DNA of 33,619 bases from Albimonas sp051747505 (GCA_051747505.1 JBNJGE010000011.1:1-33619); one strand, 5' to 3'; shown: positions 1 to 8,351, counted from the first letter of the stretch. Notes: generated from the letters alone by a model not told the origin. Numbers and translations: made by a program.

Positions 1-61
1 GCGGGGCGAGGCGGCGCGGCACGCGCCGCGAGGGCCGCCCCGGCCCGTCCGCGGGGGCCCT

Positions 62-1240
62 TCAGCCGGCCGCGGCTCCGCGCGCCGCCCGCGCCCGGAA
101 CAGCGCGAAGAGCAGGCTGCACCCGGCCAAAAGCCCGACCGCCGCCCAGACCGGCGCCGCCGGCGCCCCCGTCGCGTCGCGCAGCGCGCCCGCGACCGGC
201 GGCCCGACGGCCATCATCGCGTAATACACCGCCGAATAGATCCCCATCGCCGTCGCCCGCGCCTCGGGCCGCGCGGCCTCGGCCGGCAGCGTCATGATCA
301 CCCCCGCCGCCGGCCCCATCGCCAGCCCGATCGCCGCCAGCGCCGCCGGATGCGCCCCCGCCGGGCCGCCCAGCGCGAAGCCCGCCGCCAGCGCCGCGGC
401 CCCCCAGAAGGCGGCATGGCTCAGCGCGTCCGGCCGGCCCGAGCGCGCCGCCAGCCACCCGCCCCCGGCGACCGAGACGATCGCCGCCCAGGTCACCAGG
501 CTCGTCGCCGCCGCCGCGCCCACCGGCCCCGCGCCGCGCGCGATCAGCAGCCCCGGCCCGAAGGCCAGCAGCAGGATCAGCGCCAGATTATAGGCGCCCC
601 AGACCACCCCCGCATGCAGCACCCCGCGCAGCTCCGCCCCGCGCGGCCACACGCTCCCCGGCCCCGCCGGCGCCGCCGCCCCCTCCGGCCGCCGCCAGAC
701 CGCCAGCAGCAGCGCCGCCGAGGCCGCGCACAGCGCCGCCGGCGCCGCCAGCGCCGCCTCCGTCCCGGCCGCCAGCGCCAGCGAGGGCAGCGTGACCATG
801 GCCAGCGCGATTCCCGCCGGCCAGCTCGCCACCAGCACGCCCAGCGCCGTGGACAGCTCCGCGCGCCCCGCGAACCAGTCGATCGCCATCTTGGTGAGCA
901 TCACGTTGAGCCCCACGGCCCCGATCCCGGCGACCAGCCGCGCGGCCAGCATCGCCTCGAAACCCGCGCTCACCGCCCCCGCCGCGCCGCCCAGCGCCAT
1001 CAGCGCCAGCCCGCCGGCGGCCACCCGGATGTCGCCCAGCCGCTGGCCCAGCCAGCCCCCGGCCAGCGCGGCCGCCGCGCCGGGCAGCAGATAGGCCCCC
1101 ACCAGCGTCCCCAGCCCCGCCGCGCCCAGACCCGCCGCCGCGCGCAGCTCCGGGCCCAGCGCCGGAACCGACTGGAACTGCACCCCCATCGACACCCGCG
1201 CCAGCGTGAGCGCGGCCAGCACCGCCCAGCGCTCTCCCAT
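62..1240 (-). CDS. MFS transporter (substrate unknown)
   Basis: A 392-residue integral membrane protein with about a dozen hydrophobic stretches rich in Ala, Gly and Leu, as expected of a 12-helix major facilitator carrier. The segment following the second helix (GQRLGD, about residues 65-70) matches the usual loop 2-3 position for the MFS signature, though it is not the textbook form. The ATG at 1238-1240 places the first helix directly at the N-terminus. It stands alone, separated from the DUF465 gene by a strong hairpin. No neighbouring enzyme suggests a substrate. Family assignment is confident; the transported compound is not predictable. Confidence 0.85.
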   Translation of the reverse strand: MGERWAVLAALTLARVSMGVQFQSVPALGPELRAAAGLGAAGLGTLVGAYLLPGAAAALAGGWLGQRLGDIRVAAGGLALMALGGAAGAVSAGFEAMLAARLVAGIGAVGLNVMLTKMAIDWFAGRAELSTALGVLVASWPAGIALAMVTLPSLALAAGTEAALAAPAALCAASAALLLAVWRRPEGAAAPAGPGSVWPRGAELRGVLHAGVVWGAYNLALILLLAFGPGLLIARGAGPVGAAAATSLVTWAAIVSVAGGGWLAARSGRPDALSHAAFWGAAALAAGFALGGPAGAHPAALAAIGLAMGPAAGVIMTLPAEAARPEARATAMGIYSAVYYAMMAVGPPVAGALRDATGAPAAPVWAAVGLLAGCSLLFALFRARAARGAAAG

Positions 1241-1330
1241 TGCGCGCCTCCCCGCCCGGACGCTTCCTTCCCTAGCGTCAGGCTAGCCGCCCGCCCGCGG
1301 CGCCGTCCATCCCCGCCCCCCGAAACGCGT

Positions 1331-1358
1331 GCGGGGCCGCCCCCCCGGGCGGCCCCGC
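1331..1358 (-). terminator. Strong hairpin, likely terminator of the DUF465 gene
   Basis: Two perfect 12-nt arms (1331-1342 and 1347-1358) are separated by four bases. Read on the minus strand the hairpin follows the DUF465 stop codon at 1392-1394 and is trailed by a short T-containing stretch. The T-run is weak, so it may act with other factors or simply insulate the MFS gene. Confidence 0.5.
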
Positions 1359-1391
1359 CGATGAATCACGTCCCGCGAGAGGGGTCGCGGG

Positions 1392-1565
1392 TCAGTGGAG
1401 CCGAGGCTCGATCTTCTCGATCTCCTCCTTCAGCTTGAGCTTCTCCCGCTTGAGGCGCTTGATCTCCAGGTTGTCGGCGCCCGGTCGGCGCTCCTCCTGT
1501 TCGATGAGCCGCCCGAGGTCGGCGTGCTTCCGCCTCAGCTGATCGAGGTGCCCGGCAAGGTTCAT
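1392..1565 (-). CDS. DUF465 (YdcH-like) small coiled-coil protein
   Basis: A 57-residue protein almost entirely of charged, helix-forming residues. It has an N-terminal helix (about 3-25) and a Lys/Glu-rich second half containing LKREKLKLKEEI (about 38-49). Length and pattern fit the YdcH/DUF465 family, which is common in alphaproteobacteria and of unknown molecular role. The ATG at 1563-1565 is chosen because an excellent Shine-Dalgarno (aggagg, reverse complement of 1570-1575) lies just upstream. The longer reading frame extending to about 2093 overlaps the amidohydrolase and has no family resemblance. Confidence 0.85.
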   Translation of the reverse strand: MNLAGHLDQLRRKHADLGRLIEQEERRPGADNLEIKRLKREKLKLKEEIEKIEPRLH

Positions 1566-1684
1566 CGGCGTCCTCCTTCTGCTACCGACCCTTCGAAGGT
1601 AAGCGCGCCCGGCCCCCGGCGTCATCATAAATGCACGCAAGCGTGACCGGATTTTCGTGTGAATCCGAAACGCTCCGACGCGCC

Positions 1685-2875
1685 TCAGGCGCCCCGCGGC
1701 AGCCCCCGCTCCGCCAGCCGCACCCAGTAGCTCACCCCCAGCGGCATGATCTCGTCGTTGAAGTCGTATTCGGGGTGATGTAGCGGCGCGCTCTCCCCGT
1801 TGCCAATGAAGACGAAGGAGCCCGGGACCACCTGGCTGAAGAAGGCGAAATCCTCGCCCCCCAGCACGGCGGTGGCGTCCGCCTCCACGTTCTCCGGCCC
1901 CACCAGCTCCTCCATGACCGAGACTGCGAACTCCGTCGCCTCCCGGTCGTTGACGCAGACCGGATAGGCGTCGAGGCCCAGCTCCGCCTCCACCTCGACC
2001 CCCATCGCCTCGCCGATCAGCCGGCACTGCCGCTCCATCTCCCCGATCAGATGCCCGGCCAGCGAATCGTCCAGCACGCGGACCGTCCCCCACAGCTCCG
2101 CCTCGCCGGGCAGCACGTTGTAGGCCGACCCGGCCGCGAACCTCGTCACCGAGATCACCGCCGGGTTCATCGGGTCCCGCCGGCGCGAGACGATCGACTG
2201 GAACGCCCCCACCAGCTCCGACCCCGCCACGATCACGTCGTCGGCATACTGCGGCATCGCCGCATGCCCGCCGCGCCCCCGGATGCGGATCACGAAGCGG
2301 TCCGCATAGGCCATCGCCGGCCCCGAATTGGTCCCGAACATGCCCGCCGGCCGATGCGGGAAGTTGTGCATCCCGAACGCCGCGCGCACCGGCCAGCGCT
2401 CCAGCAGCCCGTCCTCGATCATCGCCTTGGCGCCGCCGCCCCCCTCCTCGGCCGGCTGGAACACGAAGACCAGCGTGCCGTCGAAATTGCGCGTCTGCGC
2501 CAGGTGCTTCGCCGCCCCCAGCAGCATCGAGGTGTGCCCGTCATGCCCGCAGCCATGCATCCGCCCCGGATTGCGCGAGGCCCAGGGCAGCCCCGTCATC
2601 TCCTCCATCGGCAGCGCGTCCATGTCCGCGCGCAGCAGCAGGCGCCCCTCCCCGCCCTGCGCCGGCCCGTTGGCCCCGTGCAGGATCCCGACCACGCCGG
2701 TCCTGCCGACGCCCGTCTCCACCTTGTCGAAGCCCCAGCCCGTCAGCTTCTCCGCCACGATCCCGGCGGTCCTCACCTCCTCGTAGGCGATCTCCGGATG
2801 CTGGTGGAAATCGCGGCGCCATTCCGTCAGCTCCTCGGCGAGCGCGGCGATGGAGTTGGGCACGGGCCTGTTCAT
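1685..2875 (-). CDS. M20-family amidohydrolase / amino-acylase
   Basis: A 396-residue metal-dependent hydrolase of the M20 family (hippurate hydrolase/N-acyl amino acid amidohydrolase type), which removes acyl groups from amino-acid amides in the cytoplasm. Visible motifs are RDFHQHPE (21-28), the metal-binding stretch MHGCGHDGHT (106-115, with Cys109, His111 and His114) and PAEEGGGGA (141-149, with the catalytic Glu pair). A conserved HNFP segment follows. Length is normal. The start at 2875 overlaps the end of the upstream methyltransferase by four bases, so the two are probably translated together. The natural substrate cannot be read from sequence. Confidence 0.9.
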   Translation of the reverse strand: MNRPVPNSIAALAEELTEWRRDFHQHPEIAYEEVRTAGIVAEKLTGWGFDKVETGVGRTGVVGILHGANGPAQGGEGRLLLRADMDALPMEEMTGLPWASRNPGRMHGCGHDGHTSMLLGAAKHLAQTRNFDGTLVFVFQPAEEGGGGAKAMIEDGLLERWPVRAAFGMHNFPHRPAGMFGTNSGPAMAYADRFVIRIRGRGGHAAMPQYADDVIVAGSELVGAFQSIVSRRRDPMNPAVISVTRFAAGSAYNVLPGEAELWGTVRVLDDSLAGHLIGEMERQCRLIGEAMGVEVEAELGLDAYPVCVNDREATEFAVSVMEELVGPENVEADATAVLGGEDFAFFSQVVPGSFVFIGNGESAPLHHPEYDFNDEIMPLGVSYWVRLAERGLPRGA

Positions 2876-3657
2876 GGCAATCCTCCCCTGGGGTCGAGCG
2901 TCAGCGCCCCCGCCTCGCGCAGCGCCGCGCGCGCGGGGGCCGAGAAATCCTCGGCGTCGGCGCCATGCGCCGCGCCCTCGTGCAGCGCCAGGGGCCAGAG
3001 CAGCGAAAGCGCCCCGCGCGCGCCCTTGCGCGCCTGGACGATCACCCGCCCCGCCGCGCGCCCCTCGCGCCCGGCCAGGGGCAGCACCCGCGCATCCCCC
3101 GCGCGCCCCTCCAGCGCCGCGAGGATCGCCCCCAGCCGCTCCGCCCGGTGGATCAGCGTCAGCCGCCCGCCCGGGCGCACGCGCCGCAGCGCCGCCGCCA
3201 CCCACTCGGCCGCGCCGATCGCCTCCCGATGCGCCAGGTCCCGCCCCGCATCCGGCGCCGCCGGCGAGGCCTCCGCGTGCCAGGGCGGATTCGTGATCAC
3301 ATGATCGAAGACCAGCCCCTTCACCTCCCCGGGCGGGTCCGCCGCATCCCCCTCATGCACCGCCATCGCCAACCCGGCCCGCCGCGCGTTGCGCCGCGCC
3401 AGCTCCGCATAGGCCGGCTGGAGCTCCACCCCGTGCAGCTCCGCCCCCGGAACCCGCGCAGCCAGGCACAGCGCCGCCGCCCCCGCCCCGCAGCCGAGGT
3501 CCAGAACCCGCTCCCCCGCCTTCGCCGGGCAGGCCGCGGCCAGCAGCACCGGGTCCGTCGCCGCCCGATACCCCCGGCGCGGCTGCCACAGCCGCACCCG
3601 CCCGCCCAGCAGGGCGTCGTCGGTCAGCTCCTCCTCCGCGAAGGGCGCCGCCCTCAC
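2872..3657 (-). CDS. TrmN6-like tRNA1(Val) adenine-N6 methyltransferase
   Basis: A 261-residue Rossmann-fold SAM methyltransferase. The SAM-binding motif I is VLDLGCGAG (51-59), followed by an acidic loop GVELQ (76-80). The catalytic NPPW at 123-126 is the N6-adenine type, as in YfiC/TrmN6 (COG4123), which methylates A37 of tRNA1(Val). The N-terminal GGRVRLWQPRRGYR segment (18-31) resembles the 'LGGRL...QP..GYR' opening of this family. It overlaps the M20 gene by four bases. Close association with a DUF2007 gene and a polyprenyl synthase is a familiar Rhodobacterales arrangement, as far as I recall. The exact target base is inferred from the family. Confidence 0.82.
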   Translation of the reverse strand: MRAAPFAEEELTDDALLGGRVRLWQPRRGYRAATDPVLLAAACPAKAGERVLDLGCGAGAAALCLAARVPGAELHGVELQPAYAELARRNARRAGLAMAVHEGDAADPPGEVKGLVFDHVITNPPWHAEASPAAPDAGRDLAHREAIGAAEWVAAALRRVRPGGRLTLIHRAERLGAILAALEGRAGDARVLPLAGREGRAAGRVIVQARKGARGALSLLWPLALHEGAAHGADAEDFSAPARAALREAGALTLDPRGGLP

Positions 3658-3949
3658 GCCGGCGCCTTTGAAAGGAAAAGCAACCTTCGCGACGCGCCCC
3701 GCTCCGCAACACCGCCCGAAACAGGCGCAGCGCCCATGATGGCGCCTCCGCGACGACCGACCGTTCGCCGCGCGCGCAAATTAATTCCCCAAGTATACTT
3801 CCCAATCAAAGGTGAAATACAGAGCCCCCGGCGCCCGCGTGCCAATTTCTGGCGCGCCCGCACTGCCGTCATCTTTTGCAAGACCGAAGGGCCAGACCCG
3901 AAACAAGACATCCACGCCCCGGCGCTCGTCCACCGCGCCGCCCGCCGCC
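3658..3949. other. AT-richer intergenic region with a TATACT palindrome
   Basis: About 290 bp between the methyltransferase start and the DUF2007 stop hold no convincing gene. Around 3778-3820 the composition shifts sharply to A/T, and a perfect 10-bp palindrome AAGTATACTT stands at 3791-3800. Each strand therefore carries a TATACT, a good -10-like hexamer, but neither has a strong -35 partner. The minus-strand copy could serve the methyltransferase-amidohydrolase pair. No open frame with family resemblance was found. Confidence 0.35.
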
Positions 3950-4183
3950 TCACCCTCGCGGCTCCCGGCTCAGCTCCTTCTCCAGCCCGTTGTCGCGCAG
4001 GATCGCACGCGCCCGGAAGGCGTCCGCCCGCGCCACCATCAGGCGGCGCGGCAGCACCCCGATGCTCCCCTCCAGCACGCTCGTGTGGACGTCGAACTCG
4101 AAGCAATCTATATCCTCCCCCCGCAGCAACGCCGTGGCGAAGGCGATCAGGGCGGGGTCGGTGGTGCGGATGATCTCTTCCAT
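3950..4183 (-). CDS. DUF2007 domain protein
   Basis: A 77-residue protein in which almost the entire length is one DUF2007-like fold. It opens with EEIIRTTDPALIAF (2-15) and continues with an acidic ALLRGEDIDCFEFD stretch and a GVLPRRLMV strand (about 42-50). Proteins of this family carry a small ferredoxin-like alpha-beta domain, suspected to bind other proteins or nucleotides; no enzymatic activity is established. It lies divergent from the polyprenyl synthase with 99 bp between their starts, so the two may share a control region. Confidence 0.85.
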   Translation of the reverse strand: MEEIIRTTDPALIAFATALLRGEDIDCFEFDVHTSVLEGSIGVLPRRLMVARADAFRARAILRDNGLEKELSREPRG

Positions 4184-4282
4184 GCCTCAATGCTTAGCCG
4201 CCCCGCCGCCGCCCGTCGAGGCTCGCCCGCAGGGCCCCCGGGCCCGCGCCGCCGCCCGTGAACCGAAGCCGAGGCCCGCCCC

Positions 4283-5305
4283 GTGACCGCCTCCCTCCCC
4301 GCGACCAACCCCGAGGCCGCCCGCTCCGCCTTCGACCGGCTCTCCGCCCTCGTCGCCGGGGACCTGGAGCAGGTGAACGCCCTGATCCGCGAGCGCATGG
4401 TCTCCGACCACGCCCCCCGCATTCCGGAGGTCACCCGCCATCTGGTCGAGGCCGGCGGCAAGCGCCTGCGCCCCATTCTCACCCTCGCCTCCGCCCGCCT
4501 GTGCGGCTACGAGGGCGACCATCACATCCGCCTCGCCGCCACTGTCGAGTTCATCCACACCGCCACGCTCCTCCATGACGACGTGGTGGACGAGAGCGAC
4601 CGCCGCCGCGGCCGCCCCACCGCCAACCTGCTGTGGGACAACAAGTCCTCCGTGCTGGTGGGGGACTACCTGTTCTCCCGCTCCTTCCAGCTGATGGTGG
4701 AGGCCGGCTCCCTGCGCGTGCTCGACATCCTCGCCAACGCCTCCGCCGTGATCGCGGAGGGGGAGGTGATGCAGCTCGCCACCGCCAACGACATCTCCAC
4801 CGGCGAGGACGCCTATCTGCGCATGATCCACGGCAAGACGGCCGCGCTCTTCGCCGCCGCCACCGAGGTCGGCGGGGTCATCGCCGCCGCGCCGGAGGCT
4901 CAGGTGGAGGCCCTGCGCGCCTATGGCCGCGCGCTGGGCATGGCCTTCCAGATCGTCGACGATGTCCTCGACTACGGCGGCAGCGCCGCGGCGCTGGGCA
5001 AGAACACCGGCGACGACTTCCGCGAGGGCAAGGTCACCCTGCCCGTCCTCCTCGCCGCCGCCCAGGCCCCCGACGCCGAGGCCCGCGCCTTCTGGAGCCG
5101 CGTCATCGAGCGGCGAGAGCAGACCGGGGACGATCTCAGGCACGCCGTGCGCCTCATGCAGCGAAGCGGGGCCCTCGCCGGCTCGGAGGACCGCGCCCGC
5201 GCCTATGCGCAGGAGGCCCGCGAGGCCCTCGCCGAACTCCCTCCCTCCGACCTCCGCGCCGCGCTGGGCGACATCGTCGAATTCGTGGTCGCCCGCCTGA
5301 ACTGA
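4283..5305 (+). CDS. Long-chain polyprenyl diphosphate synthase (quinone side chain)
   Basis: A 340-residue trans-isoprenyl diphosphate synthase. It adds isopentenyl diphosphate units to an allylic primer to make the C40-C50 tail of ubiquinone. The GGKRLRP substrate-binding motif is at 58-64, the first aspartate-rich motif is DDVVD (99-103) and the second is DDVLD (226-230), with the conserved GDYLFS at 127-132. The absence of insertions or extra residues in the first Asp motif favours a long-chain enzyme of the IspB/DdsA type rather than a farnesyl or geranylgeranyl synthase. The exact chain length cannot be told, though decaprenyl is usual in this order. Start ATG at 4283. Confidence 0.9.
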   Translation: MTASLPATNPEAARSAFDRLSALVAGDLEQVNALIRERMVSDHAPRIPEVTRHLVEAGGKRLRPILTLASARLCGYEGDHHIRLAATVEFIHTATLLHDDVVDESDRRRGRPTANLLWDNKSSVLVGDYLFSRSFQLMVEAGSLRVLDILANASAVIAEGEVMQLATANDISTGEDAYLRMIHGKTAALFAAATEVGGVIAAAPEAQVEALRAYGRALGMAFQIVDDVLDYGGSAAALGKNTGDDFREGKVTLPVLLAAAQAPDAEARAFWSRVIERREQTGDDLRHAVRLMQRSGALAGSEDRARAYAQEAREALAELPPSDLRAALGDIVEFVVARLN

Positions 5306-5406
5306 CTCGCGCCCGCCCGATCCGTGCGGCTTGCAGCCGGCCCGCCGCGGCCACATGGTTCCCCGCGCCGCCCGCGGCTCCGGCCCCGCCCTGACGAGAC
5401 GATCCC

Positions 5407-6288
5407 ATGCAGCCCATCCGCGAATGGCGCATCCATGTCGGCGCGCACAAGACGGCGACGACGCATTTCCAGGACGCGCTCGCCGCCCGTCGCGAGGCGC
5501 TGCGCGCGCTCGGGGTCGATTTCCTCCCCCGGGACGCCGTTCGGGGCGCGCGGCCGCTGCCCTCCGCGGCCTCCCGCCGGTTCCGTCTGGAATGGCCGCC
5601 GCGGCGCGACCCGGGCCGGACGCTCGCCCGGCTCCGCTCGGGCCCCGACAGGATCGCTCTGTCGGAGGAGAACATCCTCGGCGTCTCCGGCGATCTGCTG
5701 AGCTGGCCCTTCTACCCCCGGCTCGCCCGCCGGCTGCGCCCCTTCGACAGTCTCGCCGACGGCGCGGAGCTGACCCTCTTTCTCTCCGTCCGCGGCTTCG
5801 AGGGCCTCCTGCCCTCGGCCTACGCCCAGGCGCTGCGGACCCGTCCCGTGCCGGGCGGCTTCGGCCCCATCGCGGCGGCCGCGCTCGACAGCCCCCCGAG
5901 CTGGCTGGAGCTCGTCCGCCGCATCGCCGCCGCCGCGCCCCGCGCCCGCCTCCGCGTCTGGCGTTTCGAGGACTACCTGACCCGCGAGCAGGAGATCCTC
6001 TCCCGCTTCTGCGGCGTGGCGGCGCCGCCCGCCGACCGGCTGCCCCCGCCGGATTTCACGCGCACGCCCTCCGCCCGCGCCGTCGCCCGGATCGAGGCCC
6101 TCTCCCCCCTCCTGCCCCGCGCCCTCCACAAGATCGCGGCGCGGCGGATCATCGCGTCGGACGGGAGCGACGAGAAGTTCAGCCCCTTCTCCCCGTCCCA
6201 GCGGAGCCTCCTGCGCGAAGCCTGCGAGGAGGACCTCGCCCGCCTGCAGCGCGAGCTCCCCGGCGTCCTGATGACCGTCGACGACTGA
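5407..6288 (+). CDS. Sulfotransferase-like protein
   Basis: A 293-residue protein whose N-terminus, HVGAHKTATTHFQ (10-22), is the 5'-phosphosulfate-binding P-loop signature of sulfotransferases that use PAPS. Downstream it has a conserved Ser-Glu-Glu-Asn (SEENI) segment and a long LSVRGF strand, also seen in bacterial sulfotransferase-like proteins of unknown acceptor. The likely role is sulfation of a polysaccharide or other surface molecule, but no glycan gene is nearby. It is a single gene, followed at once by a transposase remnant, so this spot may be accessory. Function is from the P-loop only. Confidence 0.65.
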   Translation: MQPIREWRIHVGAHKTATTHFQDALAARREALRALGVDFLPRDAVRGARPLPSAASRRFRLEWPPRRDPGRTLARLRSGPDRIALSEENILGVSGDLLSWPFYPRLARRLRPFDSLADGAELTLFLSVRGFEGLLPSAYAQALRTRPVPGGFGPIAAAALDSPPSWLELVRRIAAAAPRARLRVWRFEDYLTREQEILSRFCGVAAPPADRLPPPDFTRTPSARAVARIEALSPLLPRALHKIAARRIIASDGSDEKFSPFSPSQRSLLREACEEDLARLQRELPGVLMTVDD

Positions 6289-6324
6289 CCTCGCCGCTCT
6301 GTCCGGGCGTTCCGTCGCGCCGGC

Positions 6325-6808
6325 CTGATCGCCTTCATTGACGATCGCCAGGAGGAGCATGGGGTCGCGCCGATCTGCCGGCTGCTGCCGATCACCTCGC
6401 CAGGCGGACGGAGCCGTGGCGCAGACCGAGCGGGCGCGACGGGACGATGCTCTGCGCCCGGAGATCCAGCGCGTCGTCGAGGGGAGCTTCGGCGTCCACG
6501 GCGTGCGGAAGGTCTGGCGGCATTCGCTACACCGAGCGCCTCGCGAGGCAGGCATAGAGCCTTCGGTCGGCAGCGTCGGGGACAGTTACGACGACGCCCT
6601 GGCCGAGAGGATCAACGGCCTGTTCAAGGCCGATGTCATCCACAGACGCGGGCCATGGCGAAACTTCGAGGCCATGGAGTTCGCCACGCTGGAATGGCGC
6701 GACTGGTTCAACAACAGCCGCCTGCTCGAGCCGACCCGAAACATCCCGCCCGCCGAGGCCGAGAAACCCTGCTGCGCCGAACTGGAGACGCGCTCCGCGG
6801 CAGCGTAG
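6325..6808 (+). pseudogene. IS3-family transposase (OrfB) remnant
   Basis: Pieces of one IS3 OrfB can be read in different frames. The start (LIAFIDD.., from 6325) is in one frame. Then ALRPEIQRV.. and VHGVRKVWR are in the frame beginning at 6338. YTERLA follows in a third frame, and GSVGDSYDDALAERINGL to NIPPAEAE returns to the 6338 frame. Between KVWR and YTERLA roughly 120 residues are missing, including the first two Asp residues of the DDE triad; only the region of the final Glu remains. With frameshifts and this deletion it cannot transpose. No clear terminal inverted repeats were found. Confidence 0.85.
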
Positions 6809-6818
6809 GATTCAAACC

Positions 6819-6848
6819 AAACCGCCCCCGGGAAACCCGGCGCGGTTT
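6819..6848 (-). terminator. Intrinsic terminator, original terminator of tRNA-His, displaced
   Basis: Arms at 6819-6832 and 6836-6848 pair along almost their full length (AAACCGC with GCGGTTT, CCGGG with CCCGG) around a three-base loop. Read on the minus strand the stem is followed by GGTTTG, a T-rich tail. It lies just beyond the left att copy, exactly where the transcript of an uninterrupted tRNA-His would end. Confidence 0.7.
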
Positions 6849-6862
6849 AAAGGTATTGGGAG

Positions 6863-6914
6863 AGGTTGGTACCGACGCCCCGACTCGAACGGGGGACCCC
6901 CAGATCCACAATCT
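6863..6914. repeat. attL: duplicated 3' part of tRNA-His
   Basis: These 52 bases are identical to 17748-17799 and hold, on the minus strand, the tRNA-His sequence from the anticodon stem-loop through the T-arm, acceptor strand and CCA, plus four bases beyond. The match stops at 6915 (t versus g). No D-arm or 5' acceptor strand follows, so it is not a tRNA gene. Confidence 0.95.
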
Positions 6915-6946
6915 TAAGTCTGGCAGTTTCCGAAAGTCTCGCCTGC

Positions 6947-6964
6947 TTGCGAAAGGCTTCGCAA
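6947..6964. promoter_or_regulatory. Inverted repeat upstream of the integrase
   Basis: TTGCGAA (6947-6953) and TTCGCAA (6958-6964) form a perfect 7-bp inverted repeat with a four-base spacer. It is followed by an AT-rich stretch (catatatatt, about 6969-6978) that could hold a -10 element. It lies between attL and the integrase start, so it may be an operator or a recombination accessory site. Nothing in the sequence decides which. Confidence 0.35.
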
Positions 6965-7077
6965 AGCGCATATATATTAAGCGTTTGATGGCGATCTCTC
7001 TGCCGCTCGGCATGCCGTGGTTTCGCGTTGCGTTTTGGACCCGTGCTGGACAGGCGTTGGAAAAAAGGACTGGGCTC

Positions 7078-8340
7078 ATGGCGGGGCGAAAGGCGAAGTT
7101 GACCCAACGGGTTGCCGAGGCGGCGAAGGCCGAGGGGCGGCGCTATCACGTTACGGACTCCGAAATCCCGGGTTTCCGCCTCCACGTCACTCCCGGCGGC
7201 AAGAAGGCATGGTACCTGGCCTATCGCCTCGGGGGCGGACGGGGGGCGACCCAGCGCGAGCCGAAGATTGGCGACTGGCCGGCCATGAAGGCCGAGGCCG
7301 CGCGAAATATCGCCGAGGACTGGTTTGCGGACGTTCGAAAGGGGGGCGACCCCGCAGGCGAGCGCAAGGCTAGACGTAGCGCGCCGCGCATGAGCGCTCT
7401 ATTCGACCGTTACCTCGCGGACCATGCGCGCCCGCACAAGAAGGCCTCCAGCCTGGAAGAGGATGAGCGGCTTATCCGCGACTACCTCCGCCCAGCCTTC
7501 GACAAGCGGAAGGTCGCCGAGATAACACGAAGCGACGTTGCGGCCTTCCATAGCGGGCTGGAGGCGAAGCCCTATCGCGCCAACCGCTCGCTCGCCCTTC
7601 TCTCAAAGGCGTTCAACCTTGCCGAGCTGTGGGGGTGGCGGGCGGATGGCTCGAACCCGTGCCGGCACGTCCGGAAGTATGCGGAGACGAAGCGCAAGCG
7701 GTTCCTGTCGCCGGCCGAACTGGCGGCGCTTGGGGAGGCGCTGCGGGCGGCCGAGCAGGATGGTTTCGTGACGGTCGAGCGCGACGGGAAGGCAAAGCGC
7801 GTTCCCATCATGCCTTCCGCCATCGCGGCGATCCGGCTTCTGGTTCTGACCGGCGCACGCAAAAGCGAGATCCTGGGGCTGCGCTGGGAATGGGTGGACT
7901 TCGAGGCCGGGCGGGCGAACCTTCCGGACAGTAAGACGGGCGAAAAATCCCTGATGCTGCCTCCGCCCGCGCTGGAAATTCTCGCCAACCTGCCGCGCCT
8001 CGACGGAAACCCCCACGTCGTCACCGGCCGGAAGGCCGGCGGGCCGCTGGTCAACCTAAAGGACCCTTGGCTCGCTCTCCGTGAAGCGGCTGGACTGACC
8101 GATGTTCGCATCCACGATCTGCGGCATTCATTCGCCAGCGTTGGGGCGGCTGGTGGAACCTCCCTCCCGGTGATCGGCGCGCTTCTCGGGCATACCCAGC
8201 CGAGCACAACTGCGCGCTATGCACACCTCGCCGATAACCCGCTTCGCGCTGCTGCAGCCGATATCGGTGGACAGATCGCGGCGGCGATGGAGGGGGGAGG
8301 CAATCGGAATATTGTGCGTCTCCGAGGCAGCCGCGATTGA
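7078..8340 (+). CDS. int: Tyrosine site-specific integrase
   Basis: A 420-residue phage-type integrase that recombines attP with the tRNA-His attB. The N-terminal part (about 20-60, YHVTDSEIPGFRLHV then AWYLAYR) is the DUF4102-like arm-binding domain of P4-type integrases. A SAM-like core-binding domain follows (about 100-200), then the catalytic domain. Visible catalytic elements are the first Arg in LTGARKSEILGLRW, HDLRHSFAS (His-x-x-Arg), LLGHT, and the nucleophile Tyr in TTARYAHL. All are intact, so it should be active. ATG 7078 is chosen because the frame upstream runs through the tRNA fragment and IS remnant. It reads inward from attL. Confidence 0.93.
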   Translation: MAGRKAKLTQRVAEAAKAEGRRYHVTDSEIPGFRLHVTPGGKKAWYLAYRLGGGRGATQREPKIGDWPAMKAEAARNIAEDWFADVRKGGDPAGERKARRSAPRMSALFDRYLADHARPHKKASSLEEDERLIRDYLRPAFDKRKVAEITRSDVAAFHSGLEAKPYRANRSLALLSKAFNLAELWGWRADGSNPCRHVRKYAETKRKRFLSPAELAALGEALRAAEQDGFVTVERDGKAKRVPIMPSAIAAIRLLVLTGARKSEILGLRWEWVDFEAGRANLPDSKTGEKSLMLPPPALEILANLPRLDGNPHVVTGRKAGGPLVNLKDPWLALREAAGLTDVRIHDLRHSFASVGAAGGTSLPVIGALLGHTQPSTTARYAHLADNPLRAAAADIGGQIAAAMEGGGNRNIVRLRGSRD

Positions 8341-8351
8341 CGCTTCGCTGC

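Noticed and set aside
2051..3304. A 417-residue plus-strand open frame
   Set aside because: Antisense to the M20 and TrmN6-like genes; no resemblance to known proteins.
6325..6808. An active IS3 element
   Set aside because: Frameshifts plus an internal deletion remove two catalytic acids, and no terminal repeats or target duplication are visible.
6863..6914. A second tRNA-His gene
   Set aside because: Only the 3' part is present; no D-arm or 5' acceptor strand follows, so it is the att duplication.
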